Assembly: GCF_013408985.1 (NCBI RefSeq)
Contig: NZ_JACBZT010000001.1
Span: 4,171,197 to 4,235,196 of the forward strand
DNA length: 64,000 bases
Reading direction: 5' to 3'
Source of the DNA: Petropleomorpha daqingensis
GTDB taxonomy: Bacteria > Actinomycetota > Actinomycetes > Mycobacteriales > Geodermatophilaceae
A program made the position numbers and the translations under genes. The notes below the pieces were generated by a model. It saw only the letters and a list, made by a program, of their open reading frames with translations. It was not told where the DNA came from and searched no databases. Within the stretch, counting starts at the first letter, position 1, and every line of letters starts with the position of its first letter. Positions 30,176 through 39,849 of this stretch are shown in pieces.

Positions 30176-30955
30176 ACTGCCGACGGTCATCGAGGTGATC
30201 GTGACCGGCTGGTTCGGGGCGCCGTCGCCGGGACCGTTGGCGCCGTTGTTCCCGTTGGCCGCGATCGTGTCGAGCACCTGCAGGCCCGCGTCGTCGATCG
30301 TGCCGACCACGGTGTAGTTCGGCGGGAGCTGGCTGTCGCCGTAGACGAGGAAGAACTGGCTGCCGTCGAAGCCCTGCCCGCTGTTGGCCATCGCCACCGT
30401 GCCGCGGGGGTAGGTCTCGCTGCCGGTGACCTTGGTCGGGAACTGGTAGGTCGGGCCGCCCGAACCGGTGCCCGACGGGTCCCCGCACTGCAGCACCTTG
30501 AGACCCTCGCTGGCGGTCTCGCGGTGGCAGGGCGTGTTGTCGAAGAACTTCTGCTGCGCCAGGTAGATGAAGCTGGCCGACGCGCACGGGGCCTTCGCCT
30601 GGTCGAGCGCGAGCGTCAGCGTGCCGAAGTTCGTGTTCATCGCCAGGTTCACCAGGCCGGACGTGGGGACGTCGCCCGAGGGCGTGCCGACGTCCTTGAG
30701 GTTCGGGTTCTCCGTGCTGTCCGGCGTGAACTGGCAGGTGCTGGCGGGCGTGTCGCTCGCGGACGCGCTGGAGCTGTCCTTGCCGTTGCCGAGCCCGGCG
30801 ATCAGCCAGGCGGCGCCGCCGACCACGATCACGGCGACCACGACCCCGATGACGAGCAGGTTGCGCCGGCGCTTGCGCTGCAGCTCGGCCCGTCGCTCGA
30901 TCTGGCGCTGGAGGCGGCGCTGGGCAGCCTGCCGCCGCTGCTTGTTGGTCGGCAC
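30173..30955 (-). CDS. membrane-anchored cyclophilin-type peptidyl-prolyl isomerase
   Basis: A 260-aa protein. It has a basic Gln/Arg-rich cytoplasmic N-terminus (about 1-35), one membrane helix (about 38-60, LLVIGVVVAVIVVGGAAWLIAG), a Ser/Ala linker and a cyclophilin domain outside. Domain landmarks are FGTLTLALDQAKAPCASASF, FFDNTPCHRE, QCGDPSGTGSGGPTYQFP and GSQFFLVYGDSQLPPNYTVVG. The usual FHR active motif reads CHR, with the key Arg kept. Start is GTG 30955, with GAGGAG 7 nt upstream; longer in-frame starts are poorer. It probably folds exported proteins. It is divergent from the metallo-hydrolase gene. Confidence 0.9.
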   Translation of the reverse strand: MPTNKQRRQAAQRRLQRQIERRAELQRKRRRNLLVIGVVVAVIVVGGAAWLIAGLGNGKDSSSASASDTPASTCQFTPDSTENPNLKDVGTPSGDVPTSGLVNLAMNTNFGTLTLALDQAKAPCASASFIYLAQQKFFDNTPCHRETASEGLKVLQCGDPSGTGSGGPTYQFPTKVTGSETYPRGTVAMANSGQGFDGSQFFLVYGDSQLPPNYTVVGTIDDAGLQVLDTIAANGNNGANGPGDGAPNQPVTITSMTVGS

Positions 30956-31119
30956 GGATCGACTCCTCGGACAGCTTCTCGTCTGTGGGTGCGGGGCGCC
31001 CGCGGGTGTGATCTCGCCCGGGGCGGCGTCGTCCCGCCGCTCGTCGGGGGATTCTAGGCGGCCTTCCTGGACGATCCCTGGCACGTCGGCCGCGGCGGGG
31101 CGGCGTGATCACCGCCGCG

Positions 31120-31125
31120 TAACCT
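31120..31125 (+). promoter_or_regulatory. -10 hexamer TAACCT, leaderless promoter of the metallo-hydrolase/hisS unit
   Basis: The hexamer ends 6 nt before the GTG at 31132. No ribosome-binding site is present. Confidence 0.45.
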
Positions 31126-31131
31126 GCACGC

Positions 31132-31815
31132 GTGCTCATCCGCTCGTTCCCCGCCGGCGCGTTCGGCACCAACTGCTACGCCGTCGCTCCCGGGGCGGGG
31201 CAGGAGTGCGTCGTCGTCGACCCGGGCATGGACGCCGTCGAGCCGCTCGCGCAGATGCTGGCCGGCGACGGCCTGAAGCCCGTCGCCGTCGTCCTCACCC
31301 ACGGCCACCTCGACCACACCTTCTCGGTGCTGCCGGTCTGCGACGGCTACGACATCCCCGCCTACCTGCACCCGGCCGACAACGGGATGCTCGCCGACCC
31401 GGTGCGCTGGCACGGGCCCGCGCTGGCCCCGCTGATCAGCGGGGTGCGGCTGCCCGACCCGTCCGAGGTCAGGCCCCTGGACGACGGCGCGGTGCTCGAC
31501 CTGGCCGGCGTCCGGCTCACGGTGCGGCACGCGCCGGGGCACACCCAGGGCTCGGTGGTCTTCACCCTGGACCTGGACGACGCACCCGGTGTCCTCGCCG
31601 GTGACGTGCTGTTCGCCGGCTCGGTGGGCCGGGTCGACCTGCCCGGCGGGTCGTGGCCGGACATGCTCCGCTCGCTGCGCGACGTCGTCCTGCCCCTGGA
31701 CGACGCCACCGTCGTGCTGCCCGGGCACGGGCCGGCGACGACGATCGGCCGCGAGCGGGCGAGCAACCCCTACCTCGCCGAGGCCGCCAGCGCACCGACG
31801 GGACGGGGCCTGTGA
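31132..31815 (+). CDS. metallo-beta-lactamase fold hydrolase (glyoxalase II-like)
   Basis: A 227-aa MBL-fold enzyme with the full dinuclear metal site: THGHLDH (H57, H59, D61, H62), HAPGHTQGS, then [13 protein letters not shown] with the bridging Asp, and [13 protein letters not shown] with the last His. Similar to the YcbL/glyoxalase II-like group that often precedes hisS in actinobacteria. The substrate is probably a thioester, but this is not shown. GTG start behind a -10; overlaps hisS by GTGA. Confidence 0.9.
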   Translation: MLIRSFPAGAFGTNCYAVAPGAGQECVVVDPGMDAVEPLAQMLAGDGLKPVAVVLTHGHLDHTFSVLPVCDGYDIPAYLHPADNGMLADPVRWHGPALAPLISGVRLPDPSEVRPLDDGAVLDLAGVRLTVRHAPGHTQGSVVFTLDLDDAPGVLAGDVLFAGSVGRVDLPGGSWPDMLRSLRDVVLPLDDATVVLPGHGPATTIGRERASNPYLAEAASAPTGRGL

Positions 31816-33080
31816 CCGACCAGATCATGCGTGCCCCCAAGGGCACGTTCGACGTGCTGCCCCCGGACTCCGAGCGGTTCCTCGCCGTCCGCGAGACGCT
31901 GACCGCGCCGCTGCGGCGGGCCGGCTACGGCTACGTCGAGACGCCGGTGTTCGAGGACACCGCCGTCTTCTCCCGCGGGGTGGGGGAGTCCACCGACGTC
32001 GTGACGAAGGAGATGTACACCTTCGACGACCGCGGCGGCCGCTCGCTGACGCTGCGCCCGGAGCTGACCGCGGGCCTGATGCGGGCGTTCATCGAGCACC
32101 GGCTGCACACCGGCGCGCTGCCGGTGAAGCTGTGGACCGTCGGCTCGGCGTTCCGCTACGAGCGGCCGCAGGCCGGCCGCTACCGGCACTTCACCCAGGT
32201 CGACATGGAGGCGCTCGGCGTCGACGACCCGGCGCTGGACGCCGAGGTGGTCGCGCTGGGCGTGCAGGGCTTCCGCGACCTCGGCCTCACCGACTTCGAG
32301 CTGCTGCTCACCTCGCTCGGCGACTCCAGCGACCGGCCGCAGTACCGGGAGAAGCTGGTCGCCTTCCTGGAGAAGCTGGACCTCGACGAGGACACCCGGC
32401 GCCGGGCGGAGATCAACCCGCTGCGCGTGCTCGACGACAAGCGACCCGAGGTGCAGGCGCAGCTGGACGACGCCCCGCTGATGGTCGACCACCTGTCGGA
32501 CGCGTCGAAGGCGCACTACGACGCCGTCCGGCAGTACCTGACCGACCTGGGCGTCACCTGGACCGAGGCGCCGAAGCTGGTCCGCGGCCTGGACTACTAC
32601 ACGAAGACGACCTTCGAGTTCGTGCACTCCGGGCTCGGCGCGCAGTCGGCGATCGGCGGCGGCGGGCGCTACGACGGGCTGTCGGCGGCGCTCGGCGGCC
32701 CGGACGTGAGCGGCATCGGCTACGCCATGGGGGTCGACCGCACGCTGCTCGCGGTGGAGGCCGAGGGGCTGGACATCGTGCCGGCCACCGGCGTGCAGGC
32801 GTTCGTCGTCCCGCTGGGCGCGGAGGCCAAGCGTCTGGCGGTCCGGCTGGTGGGGCGGCTGCGGCAGGCCGGCATCTCCGCCGACACCGTCTACGGCGAC
32901 CGCGGGCTCAAGGGCGCGATGAAGGCGGCCGACCGGTCCGGCGCCTCGCACGCCGTCGTCATCGGGGAGCGCGACCTGGCCGAGGGGGTCGGGCAGCTGC
33001 GCGACCTGCGCAGCGGGGAGCAGACCGCCGTCCCGGTCGAGAAGCTGTTCGAGCGGCTCCGTGACACGGTGGGGCGGTGA
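31812..33080 (+). CDS. hisS: histidyl-tRNA synthetase
   Basis: Class II ligase that charges tRNA-His; 422 aa. It begins [17 protein letters not shown] and has motif 2 ([19 protein letters not shown]). Histidine-binding motifs are [15 protein letters not shown] and GGGGRYDGL, with motif 3 in [12 protein letters not shown]. The C-terminal anticodon domain starts about residue 325 ([14 protein letters not shown]). GTG start overlaps the MBL gene, and its stop overlaps the aldo/keto reductase gene. Confidence 0.96.
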   Translation: MTDQIMRAPKGTFDVLPPDSERFLAVRETLTAPLRRAGYGYVETPVFEDTAVFSRGVGESTDVVTKEMYTFDDRGGRSLTLRPELTAGLMRAFIEHRLHTGALPVKLWTVGSAFRYERPQAGRYRHFTQVDMEALGVDDPALDAEVVALGVQGFRDLGLTDFELLLTSLGDSSDRPQYREKLVAFLEKLDLDEDTRRRAEINPLRVLDDKRPEVQAQLDDAPLMVDHLSDASKAHYDAVRQYLTDLGVTWTEAPKLVRGLDYYTKTTFEFVHSGLGAQSAIGGGGRYDGLSAALGGPDVSGIGYAMGVDRTLLAVEAEGLDIVPATGVQAFVVPLGAEAKRLAVRLVGRLRQAGISADTVYGDRGLKGAMKAADRSGASHAVVIGERDLAEGVGQLRDLRSGEQTAVPVEKLFERLRDTVGR

Positions 33081-34063
33081 GCATGGAGCAGCGACCTCTC
33101 GGACGGACGGGGGCCGACGTCAGCGTCGTCGGCCTGGGCACCTGGCAGCTCGGCGGCGACTGGGGGGACGTCGACGACGACACGGCGGCCGACGTCCTCG
33201 ACGCCGCGCTCGACGCGGGGGTGACCCTGCTCGACACCGCCGACGTCTACGGCGACGGCCGCTCCGAGGAGCGCATCCGCAAGGCGCTGGTGGCCCGCGC
33301 CGAGCGCCCGTTCGTGGCCACCAAGGCCGGCCGCCGGGCCGACCCCTTCGAGGCCGCCCAGTACACGCCCGAGAACCTGCGCGCCTGGATCGACCGGTCG
33401 CGGCGCAACCTCGGCGTCGACACCCTCGACCTGGTGCAGCTGCACTGCCCGCCGACCGCGGTCTACTCCGACCAGCGGGTGTACGACGCGCTCGACTCGT
33501 TCGTCGAGGACGACGCCATCGCCGCGTACGGGGTCTCGGTGGAGACCGTGGCCGAGGGGCTGACCGCGCTCGAGCACCCCGGCGTGCAGACGATCCAGGT
33601 GATCCTCAACGTCTTCCGCCGCAAGCCGCTGGAGGAGCTGCTGCCGGCGGCGGCCAAGGCGCAGGTCGGCGTCCTGGCGCGGGTGCCGCTGGCCAGCGGG
33701 CTGCTGACCGGCAAGTTCAGCGAGTCGACCACGTTCGCCGCCGACGACCACCGGAACTTCAACCGGAACGGCGAGGCCTTCGACGTCGGCGAGACGTTCG
33801 CCGGCGTCCCGTACGAGGTGGGCGTGCAGGCCGCGCGGGAGTTCGTGGAGATCTGCGGCGACCGCAAGCCGGCCGCCGTCGCGCTGCGCTGGGTGATCCA
33901 GCAGCCCGGGGTCACCGCGGTGATCCCCGGAGCGAGCAGCGTCGCCCAGGCCCGCGGCAATGCGGAGGCGGCCGAGCTGCCCGCTTTGACAGACTCGGAG
34001 CTGGCCGACCTCGAGCGGCTCTACGACGAGCGCATCCGCGCCCACGTGCACGACCGCTGGTAA
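33077..34063 (+). CDS. aldo/keto reductase
   Basis: A 328-aa NADPH-dependent oxidoreductase with a TIM-barrel fold. The catalytic tetrad is intact: D53, Y58, K83 and H123 ([25 protein letters not shown]). The C-terminal cofactor site has [15 protein letters not shown]. It belongs to the YajO/Gfo-like AKR11/12 type by look; the substrate cannot be told. The GTG at 33077 overlaps the hisS stop; ATG 33083 is an alternative. It ends 19 bp before aspS. Confidence 0.9.
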   Translation: MSMEQRPLGRTGADVSVVGLGTWQLGGDWGDVDDDTAADVLDAALDAGVTLLDTADVYGDGRSEERIRKALVARAERPFVATKAGRRADPFEAAQYTPENLRAWIDRSRRNLGVDTLDLVQLHCPPTAVYSDQRVYDALDSFVEDDAIAAYGVSVETVAEGLTALEHPGVQTIQVILNVFRRKPLEELLPAAAKAQVGVLARVPLASGLLTGKFSESTTFAADDHRNFNRNGEAFDVGETFAGVPYEVGVQAAREFVEICGDRKPAAVALRWVIQQPGVTAVIPGASSVAQARGNAEAAELPALTDSELADLERLYDERIRAHVHDRW

Positions 34064-34082
34064 CCCTTTAGAAAGGCTCGCT

Positions 34083-35858
34083 GTGCTCCGCACCCACGAC
34101 GCCGGCACGCTGCGCGCGTCCGACGCCGGTTCCACCGTCACCCTCGCCGGCTGGGTGGCCCGCCGCCGCGACCACGGCGGCGTGGTCTTCGTCGACCTGC
34201 GCGACGCCTCGGGTTACGTGCAGGTCGTCGTCCGCGAGGAGGAGGCGCACGCCCTCCGCAACGAGTTCTGCGTGCTGGTCACCGGTGAGGTCCGCCGCCG
34301 GCCCGAGGGCAACGAGAACCCCGAGCTGCCGACCGGCGAGATCGAGATCGCGACCAGCGAGCTGCGGGTGCTGTCGGCGGCCGCGCCGCTGCCGTTCCCG
34401 GTCGAGACCGACGCGGCCGCCGGCGACGAGGTCCGCTACAAGTACCGCTACCTCGACCTGCGCCGGCAGGGTCCCGCGCAGGCGATGCGGCTGCGGTCGG
34501 AGGTCAACCGGATCGCCCGCGGCGTCATGGCGCGGCACGGCTTCGTCGAGGTCGAGACGCCGACGCTGACCGCCTCGACCCCGGAGGGCGCGCGCGACTT
34601 CCTCGTGCCGGTGCGGCTGCAGCCGGGCAAGTGGTACGCGCTGCCGCAGTCGCCGCAGCTGTTCAAGCAGCTGCTCATGATCGGCGGGCTCGAGCGGTAC
34701 TACCAGATCGCCCGCTGCTTCCGGGACGAGGACTTCCGCGCCGACCGGCAGCCGGAGTTCACCCAGCTGGACTTCGAGATGAGCTTCGTCGAGCGCGACG
34801 ACGTCCTGGCCGTGGCGGAGGAGGTCGTCCGGGCGCTGTGGCGGGAGCTGGCGTCCTACGACGTCCCCGAGATCCCGCGGATGACCTACCGCGAGGCGAT
34901 GGACCGCTTCGGCTCGGACAAGCCCGACCTGCGCTTCGGCCTCGAGCTCACCGAGCTGACCTCGTACTTCGCCGACACGCCGTTCCGGGTCTTCCAGGCG
35001 CCCTACGTCGGCGCCGTCGTCATGCCGGGCGGCGGTGCGCAGCCGCGGCGGGCGTTCGACGCCTGGCAGGACTGGGCCAAGTCGCGCGGCGCCCGCGGGC
35101 TGGCCTACGTCACGGTCGGGGACGACGGCACGCTCGGCGGGCCGGTGGCCAAGAACATCTCCGACGAGGAGCGCGCCGGTCTCGTCGAGGCCGTCGGCGC
35201 GAAGCCCGGCGACTGCGTCTTCTTCGCGGCCGGCGCCCGTCGGCCCTCGCAGGAGCTGCTCGGCGCGGCGCGCAACGAGATCGCCCGCCGGCTGGAGCTG
35301 ATCGAGCCGGGCACGTGGTCGTTCCTGTTCGTCGTCGACTTCCCGATGTTCGAGGAGACCGAGGACGGCGAGTGGACGTTCATGCACCACCCGTTCACCT
35401 CGCCCACCCCGGAGTGGCGGGAGACCTTCGCCGAGGACAAGGGCGCCGCGCTGTCCGATGCCTACGACATGGTGGTCAACGGCAACGAGCTGATGAGCGG
35501 CTCGGTGCGTATCCACGACGCCGCGCTGCAGGAGAAGGTCTTCCAGACCCTCGGCATGTCGCAGGAGGAGGCCCGGGCGCGGTTCGGCTTCTTCCTCGAG
35601 GCGTTCGCCTACGGCCCGCCGCCGCACGCCGGCGCGGCGATCGGCTGGGACCGCACCTGCGCGCTGCTGTCGGGCGTGGACTCGATCCGCGAGGTCATCG
35701 CCTTCCCGAAGACCGGCGCCGGGTACGACCCGCTGACCGGGGCGCCGACGCCGATCTCCGAGGCGCAGCGCAAGGAGGCCGGCATCGACGCCAAGCCGGA
35801 GGAGCCGCCGCTGCCCGGCGAGCCCGGCGCCCCCGGGCCGACCAACCCGGCGCACTGA
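34083..35858 (+). CDS. aspS: aspartyl-tRNA synthetase, probably non-discriminating (Asp/Asn)
   Basis: Bacterial-type class II AspRS, 591 aa. An N-terminal anticodon OB fold ([17 protein letters not shown]) is followed by motif 2 ([19 protein letters not shown]) and the GAD insertion domain. Motif 3 is [13 protein letters not shown]. The residue after RRRD is His where E. coli has Leu; that His marks enzymes that also charge tRNA-Asn for GatCAB amidation, as in organisms without AsnRS. No asnS is in this window. The tail of 30 residues is Pro/Gly-rich. GTG start with AAAGG 7 nt upstream. Confidence 0.95.
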   Translation: MLRTHDAGTLRASDAGSTVTLAGWVARRRDHGGVVFVDLRDASGYVQVVVREEEAHALRNEFCVLVTGEVRRRPEGNENPELPTGEIEIATSELRVLSAAAPLPFPVETDAAAGDEVRYKYRYLDLRRQGPAQAMRLRSEVNRIARGVMARHGFVEVETPTLTASTPEGARDFLVPVRLQPGKWYALPQSPQLFKQLLMIGGLERYYQIARCFRDEDFRADRQPEFTQLDFEMSFVERDDVLAVAEEVVRALWRELASYDVPEIPRMTYREAMDRFGSDKPDLRFGLELTELTSYFADTPFRVFQAPYVGAVVMPGGGAQPRRAFDAWQDWAKSRGARGLAYVTVGDDGTLGGPVAKNISDEERAGLVEAVGAKPGDCVFFAAGARRPSQELLGAARNEIARRLELIEPGTWSFLFVVDFPMFEETEDGEWTFMHHPFTSPTPEWRETFAEDKGAALSDAYDMVVNGNELMSGSVRIHDAALQEKVFQTLGMSQEEARARFGFFLEAFAYGPPPHAGAAIGWDRTCALLSGVDSIREVIAFPKTGAGYDPLTGAPTPISEAQRKEAGIDAKPEEPPLPGEPGAPGPTNPAH

Positions 35859-36339
35859 AAAACACCCCCTGCCCCCCACCGCTCGCAAGCTCGCGGCGGG
35901 CCCCTGCAGGGGGCCACGAGAACGCCTGACGCCACGTCGGCCGGTCGGGGTCGGCCTCCCACTCGAAGCGGAGCCGGACCGGCCGGCCGGCGAGGACGTC
36001 GGTGCCCTCGAAGGTCCCGCGGGGGCCGGTGAACGAACCGACGACCGGCGGGTCCAGCCGGCCGGGCACGCGCGTGGAGCTCCAGTGGATGCTCCAGGTG
36101 CCGGCGGCCGGGTCGAACAGCCGCAGCGTGATGCCCTCGAACGGCGGGCCGTCGGGCGGGTCGGCGACGCGGATCCGGTCGAGGTGGCCGAGCCCGTCGA
36201 GCAGCGGGAACGCCTCGCTCGTCCCCTCGAACTCCACCCACTCGTCGCACGCGGGGTCGGTGTTGTCCCGCAGCTTGCGGTTGTGCACCCGCCACCGGCC
36301 GAAGACGAAGTCGAACGCGTGCGCTGCCTCTGCGGTCAT
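35695..36339 (-). CDS. DUF1579-like protein, apparently 3'-truncated
   Basis: The first 140 residues look like the DUF1579 type (lipocalin-like sheet): [70 protein letters not shown] and TWRQAFS. Homologues then end with a short strand such as WETNW, which is missing. Instead the frame runs through a structured GC-rich element and continues 160 bp antisense into aspS to a TGA at 35695. The end of the gene was probably lost to a rearrangement at about 35920. Start ATG 36339 (alternative GTG 36363); no good ribosome site for either. The product may be non-functional. Confidence 0.6.
   Translation of the reverse strand: MTAEAAHAFDFVFGRWRVHNRKLRDNTDPACDEWVEFEGTSEAFPLLDGLGHLDRIRVADPPDGPPFEGITLRLFDPAAGTWSIHWSSTRVPGRLDPPVVGSFTGPRGTFEGTDVLAGRPVRLRFEWEADPDRPTWRQAFSWPPAGARRELASGGGQGVFFSAPGWSARGRRARRAAAAPPAWRRCRPPCAAPRRSASAPRSAGRTRRRSSGRR
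35859..35921 (-). terminator. structured element with terminator features, 3' of aspS
   Basis: On the minus strand CCCCCTGC (complement of 35906-35913) pairs with GCAGGGGG (complement of 35865-35872). Further GC pairing lies between them and a TTTTT run follows, as in an intrinsic terminator. The element lies inside the extended frame of the truncated DUF1579-like gene and may be a dispersed repeat; only one copy is in this window. Confidence 0.55.
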
Positions 36340-36388
36340 GCGCCGCAGGCTGGCAGGCGGCACCGACAGAAGGCCGAACGGGCGGCCG

Positions 36389-36394
36389 TAGGGT
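36389..36394 (+). promoter_or_regulatory. -10 hexamer TAGGGT before the aminotransferase gene
   Basis: Ends 7 nt before the ATG at 36402, consistent with a leaderless transcript. Confidence 0.4.
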
Positions 36395-36401
36395 GCGGGA
36401 C

Positions 36402-37493
36402 ATGCCGCTGCGTTCCCGCACCCTGCTCGGTCCCGGCCCGTCCAACCCCTACCCGGAGGCGACCGTCGCGCTCGGGTATCCGCTGCTGGGCCACCTGGAC
36501 CCGCTGTTCCTGCAGGTGCTGGACGAGACGTCGGACCGGCTGCGCACGATCTTCGGGACGGCGAACCGGCGCACGCTGCCGCTGTCGGCGACCGGCTCGG
36601 CCGGCATGGAGGCCGCGTTCGTCAACACCGTCGGGCCCGGTGACGTCGTCGTCGTCGCGGTCAACGGGCTGTTCGGGCAGCGGATGGTCGACGTCGCGTC
36701 GCGCTGCGGCGCCGAGGTCATCGCGGTCGAGCACGAGTGGGGGCAGCCCGTGGACGCTTCGCGCGTCCTGGCCGCGCACCCCGCACCCAAGCTGATCGCC
36801 GCCGTGCACGCCGAGACCTCGACCGGCGTGCGCTCGGACCTCACCCCGCTGGCCGAGGGCAAGGGCGACGCGCTGCTGCTCGCCGACTGCGTCACCTCGC
36901 TGGGCGGCATCCCGGTGCTCCTGGACGAGTGGGGCGTCGACCTGGCGTACTCCGGCTCGCAGAAGTGCCTGGGTGTCGCGCCCGGCCTGGCGCCGTTCAC
37001 GATCAGCGACCGCGCGTGGGAGCGGCGGATCGAGAAGCCGCAGAGCTGGTACCTCGACCTGGGCATGCTCGGCGGCTACGCCGGGGAGGCCGCCGGGTCC
37101 GGTGGCCGCACCTACCACCACACCGCGCCGACCGGCATGGTCGTCTCGCTGCACGCAGGGCTCGGCCGGATCCTCGACGAGGGGCTCGAGGCCGTCCACG
37201 CCCGGCACGAGGAGGCCGGCCGGCTGCTGCACGAGGGCCTGGAGGCTCTCGGCCTGGAGCTGTTCGCGGCCGACGGGTACCGGCTGCCCGAGCTGACGAC
37301 GGTGAAGGTGCCGGACGGCGTCGACTCCGCCGCGGTGCGCAAGGAACTGCTGGAGCGCTACGACCTGGAGATCGGCGGCGGCGTCGGGGCCTACGCGGCG
37401 ACGGTCTGGCGGATCGGGCTCATGGGGCAGAACGCGCGGCCCGACACGGTGGCGCTGGTGCTCGCGGCCCTCAAGGAGGTCCTCGGCCGCTAG
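36402..37493 (+). CDS. class V aminotransferase (serine/alanine--glyoxylate type)
   Basis: PLP-dependent enzyme, 363 aa. RTLLGPGPSNPYPEA is the N-terminal signature of the alanine/serine-glyoxylate group. SATGSAGMEAAFVNTV holds the phosphate-binding loop, LLLADCVTSLGGIPV the PLP-Asp, and SGSQKCLGVAPGL the Schiff-base K188. TYHHTAPTGMVVSLHAGL is also typical. It probably transfers an amino group between serine or alanine and glyoxylate or pyruvate; the exact pair is open. The ATG at 36402 fits the hexamer spacing; GTG 36393 is an alternative. Divergent from the DUF1579-like gene. Confidence 0.9.
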   Translation: MPLRSRTLLGPGPSNPYPEATVALGYPLLGHLDPLFLQVLDETSDRLRTIFGTANRRTLPLSATGSAGMEAAFVNTVGPGDVVVVAVNGLFGQRMVDVASRCGAEVIAVEHEWGQPVDASRVLAAHPAPKLIAAVHAETSTGVRSDLTPLAEGKGDALLLADCVTSLGGIPVLLDEWGVDLAYSGSQKCLGVAPGLAPFTISDRAWERRIEKPQSWYLDLGMLGGYAGEAAGSGGRTYHHTAPTGMVVSLHAGLGRILDEGLEAVHARHEEAGRLLHEGLEALGLELFAADGYRLPELTTVKVPDGVDSAAVRKELLERYDLEIGGGVGAYAATVWRIGLMGQNARPDTVALVLAALKEVLGR

Positions 37494-37496
37494 TGT
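37491..37496 (+). promoter_or_regulatory. -10 hexamer TAGTGT overlapping the aminotransferase stop codon
   Basis: The TAG stop of the aminotransferase begins the hexamer. The glycosyltransferase GTG follows 33 nt later with GGAGGT in between. Confidence 0.4.
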
Positions 37497-37529
37497 CCCG
37501 GGGCGTTCCGCAGCCGTCGGAGGTGCCCC

Positions 37530-38813
37530 GTGCGCGTGCTCGTCGCGGCCATGCCGTTCGCCGGCCACGTCGGGCCGATGGTCGCGGTCGCGGCGGAGCT
37601 GGCCCGCCGCGGCCACGAGGTGGTCGCCCACACCGGGGCGAAGTACGGCTCCCGGTTCTCCGACGTCGGCGCCACCTGGCTGCCGTGGGAGCGGGCGCCG
37701 GACTTCGAGGAGTCCGACCTGTCGGCGACCTTCCCCGATGTCACCGACGGGCGCGGGCTGCGGGCGGTCACGGCCAACGTCGAGCACGTGTTCCTGCGCA
37801 GCGCGGCCGGCCAGGCGCGCGACATCCTGGCGGCGGGTCCGTTCGACCTCCTGGTCTCCGACCAGCTCACCGGCGGCTCGGCGCTGGCCGGCGAGGCGAG
37901 CGGGACGCCCTGGGCGTCGGTCGCCGTGACGCCGCTCGCGCTGCCCAGCCGCGATCTGCCGCCGTTCGGGCTCGGGTTGCTGCCCGGGCGGGGTCCGCTG
38001 GGCCGTGCCCGCGACGCGGCGCTGCGGCGGATCACCGCGCTCGTTCTGGGTCGGAAGCTGGACGCGGTCGCCGCCGAGGTCCGCGCATCGGTGGACCTGC
38101 CGGCGACGCGGGTCCCGGCGCTGGAGGCCTTCTACTCGCCGTACCTCGTGCTCACGCACGGTGTTCCGGAGCTGGAGTACCCGCGCAGCGACCTGCCCCC
38201 GCAGGTGCACTTCGTGGGGCACCTGGCGCCACCGCCGAGCGGGCGGCCGCTGCCGCCGTGGTGGGCGTCGCTGCCCGACGACCGGCCGCTCGTGCACGTC
38301 ACCCAGGGCACCTACGACGTCGACCCGGCCGAGCTGCTGCTCCCGTCCCTGACCGGGCTCGCGGACGCCGGGGTGACCGTGGCGGCGGCGACCGGGGGAG
38401 CGGCGCTGCCTCCCGGTGCCGTGCCGGGCAACGCGCACCAGGCGGCGTTCCTGCCCTACGACTCGTTGCTGCCGAGGACGTCGGTGGTGGTGACCAACGG
38501 CGGCTGGGGCGGGGTGCTCGCCTCGCTGGCGGCCGGAGTCCCGCTCGTCGTCGCCGGCGGGACGATCGACAAGCCGGAGATCGCCCGCCGCGTCGCGTGG
38601 TCCGGCGCCGGCCTCGACCTGCGCACCGGCCGGCCCTCGCCGGCGAAGGTCCGCGCGGCCGTGGAGCGGGTGCTGGCCGAGCCGTCGTTCGCCGAGCGGG
38701 CGCGGGCGGTGGGGGAGTCGCTGGCCCGCCACGGCGGCGCGGCCACCGCCGCCGACCTGCTGGAGCGGCTGGCCGAGACCGGAGCCCCCGTGCGCCGGGA
38801 GGAGGCCGGCTGA
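37530..38813 (+). CDS. GT1-family glycosyltransferase (MGT/UGT-like)
   Basis: A 427-aa GT-B glycosyltransferase. The N-terminal acceptor domain begins MRVLVAAMPFAGHVGPMVAV, the start typical of macrolide-type glycosyltransferases. The C-terminal donor domain has LVHVTQGTYDV, HQAAFLPYDSLLPRTSVVVTNGGWGGVLASLAAGVPLVV, in which the usual HGG is NGG. Such enzymes glycosylate small lipophilic compounds, carotenoids or sterols; the acceptor is unknown. GTG start with a strong GGAGGT. A palindromic element follows its stop. Confidence 0.88.
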   Translation: MRVLVAAMPFAGHVGPMVAVAAELARRGHEVVAHTGAKYGSRFSDVGATWLPWERAPDFEESDLSATFPDVTDGRGLRAVTANVEHVFLRSAAGQARDILAAGPFDLLVSDQLTGGSALAGEASGTPWASVAVTPLALPSRDLPPFGLGLLPGRGPLGRARDAALRRITALVLGRKLDAVAAEVRASVDLPATRVPALEAFYSPYLVLTHGVPELEYPRSDLPPQVHFVGHLAPPPSGRPLPPWWASLPDDRPLVHVTQGTYDVDPAELLLPSLTGLADAGVTVAAATGGAALPPGAVPGNAHQAAFLPYDSLLPRTSVVVTNGGWGGVLASLAAGVPLVVAGGTIDKPEIARRVAWSGAGLDLRTGRPSPAKVRAAVERVLAEPSFAERARAVGESLARHGGAATAADLLERLAETGAPVRREEAG

Positions 38814-38825
38814 GCCACCCGCGCT

Positions 38826-38901
38826 GGCCGAGTGAGCAGTTGCGGTCGCCCGCGTCGGCGTGTCCGCGCGTGTCGGCGACCGCAACTGCTCACTCGGCCG
38901 G
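38826..38901. repeat. long palindromic element, copy 1
   Basis: Perfect 25-bp inverted arms (38826-38850 and 38875-38899) around a 24-nt GC-rich centre, between the convergent glycosyltransferase and nuclease genes. The 75-bp unit 38827-38901 matches copy 2 (39851-39925) at all but about six positions. It can act as a bidirectional terminator here. Confidence 0.9.
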
Positions 38902-38902
38902 C

Positions 38903-39772
38903 TCACCAGCGGGCGCCTCGGCTCCGGAGAGCTCGCGCGGTGCGGTCGACGACGGTCCACGGGCGGTCGATGTGCAGGTCGCCGAAGCGCAGGAGCAGCC
39001 AGCCGTCGGCCGCCGTGAGCGTGTACCTGTCGAGGTCCGCGCGGAACTGGTCGCGCTCGGCGTGCTGCCGGCCCTCGTACTCCAGCGCCACCTGCCACTC
39101 CGGGTAGCCGAGGTCCGCGTGCACGACCTCCCGTCCCCACCTGTCGAGGATCGGCACCTGGGGTTCGGGATCCGGGACGTCGCCCTCGATCAACGCCACC
39201 CGGAGCAGGCTCTCGGGGCGGGAGGCGGCCTTCGGGGTCAACACCGGGGCCCACTGCCGCGCACGGACGACGCCACGGACGCCGTCCGCACGGGCCACGC
39301 GCTCCGCCAGTCCCTGCGCGTCGAATCGCTCCGCCCGCCACAGCGCATCACCGACCGCCACGAGGTCTCGAGCCGGCAGCACGGCAGCAAGGTCGAGCCA
39401 CGTCTGCGCGCCGCTGGTCATCGGCAGACCGCGGTGGAGGACGACGTCCGACGCCTCGAGCGTCCGGACGTGGATCCGCAGACGGTCGCGGCGTGCGCGG
39501 TACGTGCCCGGCGGAACGCTGAACTGGAGCGGCCACCGGTGCGGGACCGGCGCGCCCAGCAGCGCCGCGGCCGTCAGGTGGGAGACGACGGCGCCGTCCG
39601 GCAGGACGCCGAGAGCGGCGGTGCACGCGGCGTGGACCGAGAGCGGCAGTGCCTGCGAGACGTACGCGCCGCGCGTCACCCGCTGTCCGTCGTCCCGAAG
39701 CTGTGCTCGCGTCATGCCCACGGCCAGCGCCTCGGCGCGGGTGTACGTCGGCCTGAGAACTCGTCGATCCAC
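38903..39772 (-). CDS. AbiEi-like N-terminal plus DUF559 (Vsr-fold) nuclease-like protein
   Basis: A 289-aa protein common in high-GC actinobacteria. The N-terminal part (about 1-60, YTRAEALAVGMTRAQLRDD, RVTRGAYVS) looks like the winged-helix domain of AbiEi-type proteins. The C-terminal 100 residues resemble DUF559/Vsr-fold nucleases: VVHADLGYPEWQVALEYEGRQH has the D-x(n)-ExxG pattern and ends WLLLRFGDLHI. Biological role unknown; no toxin partner is adjacent. I chose GTG 39772 because the 26 residues upstream look non-coding. The gene is bracketed by two nearly identical palindromes. Confidence 0.75.
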   Translation of the reverse strand: MDRRVLRPTYTRAEALAVGMTRAQLRDDGQRVTRGAYVSQALPLSVHAACTAALGVLPDGAVVSHLTAAALLGAPVPHRWPLQFSVPPGTYRARRDRLRIHVRTLEASDVVLHRGLPMTSGAQTWLDLAAVLPARDLVAVGDALWRAERFDAQGLAERVARADGVRGVVRARQWAPVLTPKAASRPESLLRVALIEGDVPDPEPQVPILDRWGREVVHADLGYPEWQVALEYEGRQHAERDQFRADLDRYTLTAADGWLLLRFGDLHIDRPWTVVDRTARALRSRGARW

Positions 39773-39849
39773 CCGGCGACCGTCGCCGCGAAGGCGACGC
39801 CGATGTCCTTCTCCGCGGGATCCGTGGACAGCGGATCTGCCTGTGGACA

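Noticed and set aside
31132-31815. Antibiotic beta-lactamase
   Set aside because: No signal peptide; motifs and position before hisS fit the glyoxalase II-like hydrolases.
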